Below are positions 63,567 through 64,000 of a DNA stretch of 64,000 nucleotides, in pieces. The stretch lies in NCBI GenBank assembly GCA_008638375.1, contig CM018031.1, positions 7,030,062 to 7,094,061 of the forward strand, in the 5' to 3' direction. The notes beneath the pieces were generated by a model. The model was not told where the DNA came from and ran no database searches. It worked only from the letters and a program-made list of their open reading frames with translations. This stretch comes from Nyssa sinensis. Its lineage: Eukaryota > Streptophyta > Magnoliopsida > Cornales > Nyssaceae. Position 1 is the first letter of the stretch, and each line of letters starts with the position of its first letter. Made by a program: the position numbers and the translations under genes.

Positions 63567-64000
63567 GTAATGCTTTTGTGAAGTTATTAAATCCTTCTTT
63601 TAAACCTGAATATGTGAATATACTTTCTATATGTGATTAACACTAAGGAGAAAAGTTGAGTGCAGATTGAGTTGTCTGGGAAACTGGACAATATTTTGTT
63701 CGTTGATCTAATCTACATGACTTCTCCTACATTGATATGAATTTTTATTATAATTTGGGTGATGGTAATCAAATTGGATACCTTTCCTTGGGTTTGAACC
63801 ATATAACTGCTTACCTTGCAGCTGTTGCAGAGTTTTTGTATCTCACATGATTAATCATAAACTAATATGTTAAGATCTGACTTAAATATTCCTTGTTTGA
63901 CTGATGGAAATATGTGCTTCGCTTTTGGTGTCATTTATATGTCTGGTTCGGAAGATGCAGATAAATGGATGAATATTTGGAAGTTGCTGCCTGTTTCCAA
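63567..64000. other. Helicase intron 9 (partial)
   Basis: The donor 'gtaatgc' follows exon 9. No exon encoding the expected continuation was recognised before the window ends, so the remaining C-terminal exons lie to the right. Confidence 0.6.

Overview
This window is nuclear DNA of a eudicot plant, possibly a woody one (weak inference). It is very AT-rich, full of (AT)n microsatellites and small transposons. Its genes have GT-AG introns, and all four recognisable genes belong to plant families. No bacterial, viral, organellar or CRISPR features were seen.

Region 1 (1-36.3 kb) has no convincing protein-coding gene. Its main structure is a non-coding segment of about 10 kb present twice in tandem (about 6308-16552 and 16553-26222). 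A third partial copy holds only the last 1.2 kb of the unit (28773-29980). The two long copies differ by clean insertions: copy 1 carries a 587-bp element (9709-10295) and copy 2 carries a tRNA-derived SINE (20441-20678). The spacer between copies 2 and 3 holds a solo LTR with a perfect 5-bp target duplication (27321-28536). A fold-back MITE family with long inverted arms recurs across the region. Other elements include an LTR/primer-binding-site relic, a 1.25-kb block between 26-bp direct repeats, a 282-bp tandem duplication and a small hairpin MITE.

Region 2 (36.3-64 kb) holds four genes. They are an R2R3-MYB transcription factor (+, 36382-37551, three exons, 257 aa), a chloroplast-type folate-biopterin transporter of the BT1 family (-, 44162-41555, two exons, 546 aa), a plant-specific protein of unknown function (-, 49455-47841, three exons, 294 aa), and a DEAD-box RNA helicase of the RH13/MAK5/DDX24 type (+, from 51959, at least nine exons, running off the right edge). 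The genes are separate transcription units with no evident operon-like relationship. Small tandem repeats lie upstream of the transporter (3 x 47 bp) and of the unknown gene (2 x 57 bp).

The helicase introns are swollen by at least four decayed L1-type LINE fragments. Three are antisense, including a piece of about 3.5 kb with endonuclease, reverse transcriptase and zinc-knuckle remnants in the 5.1-kb intron 7. An intact hAT-type MITE with an 8-bp target duplication and a scrap of kinesin motor domain lie in the intergenic spaces.

No wholly new biological system was recognised. The most unusual items are the asymmetric 10-kb duplication, the duplicated exon end in the unknown gene with its possible 24-nt microexon, and the common 3' tail motif of the SINE and the LINEs.
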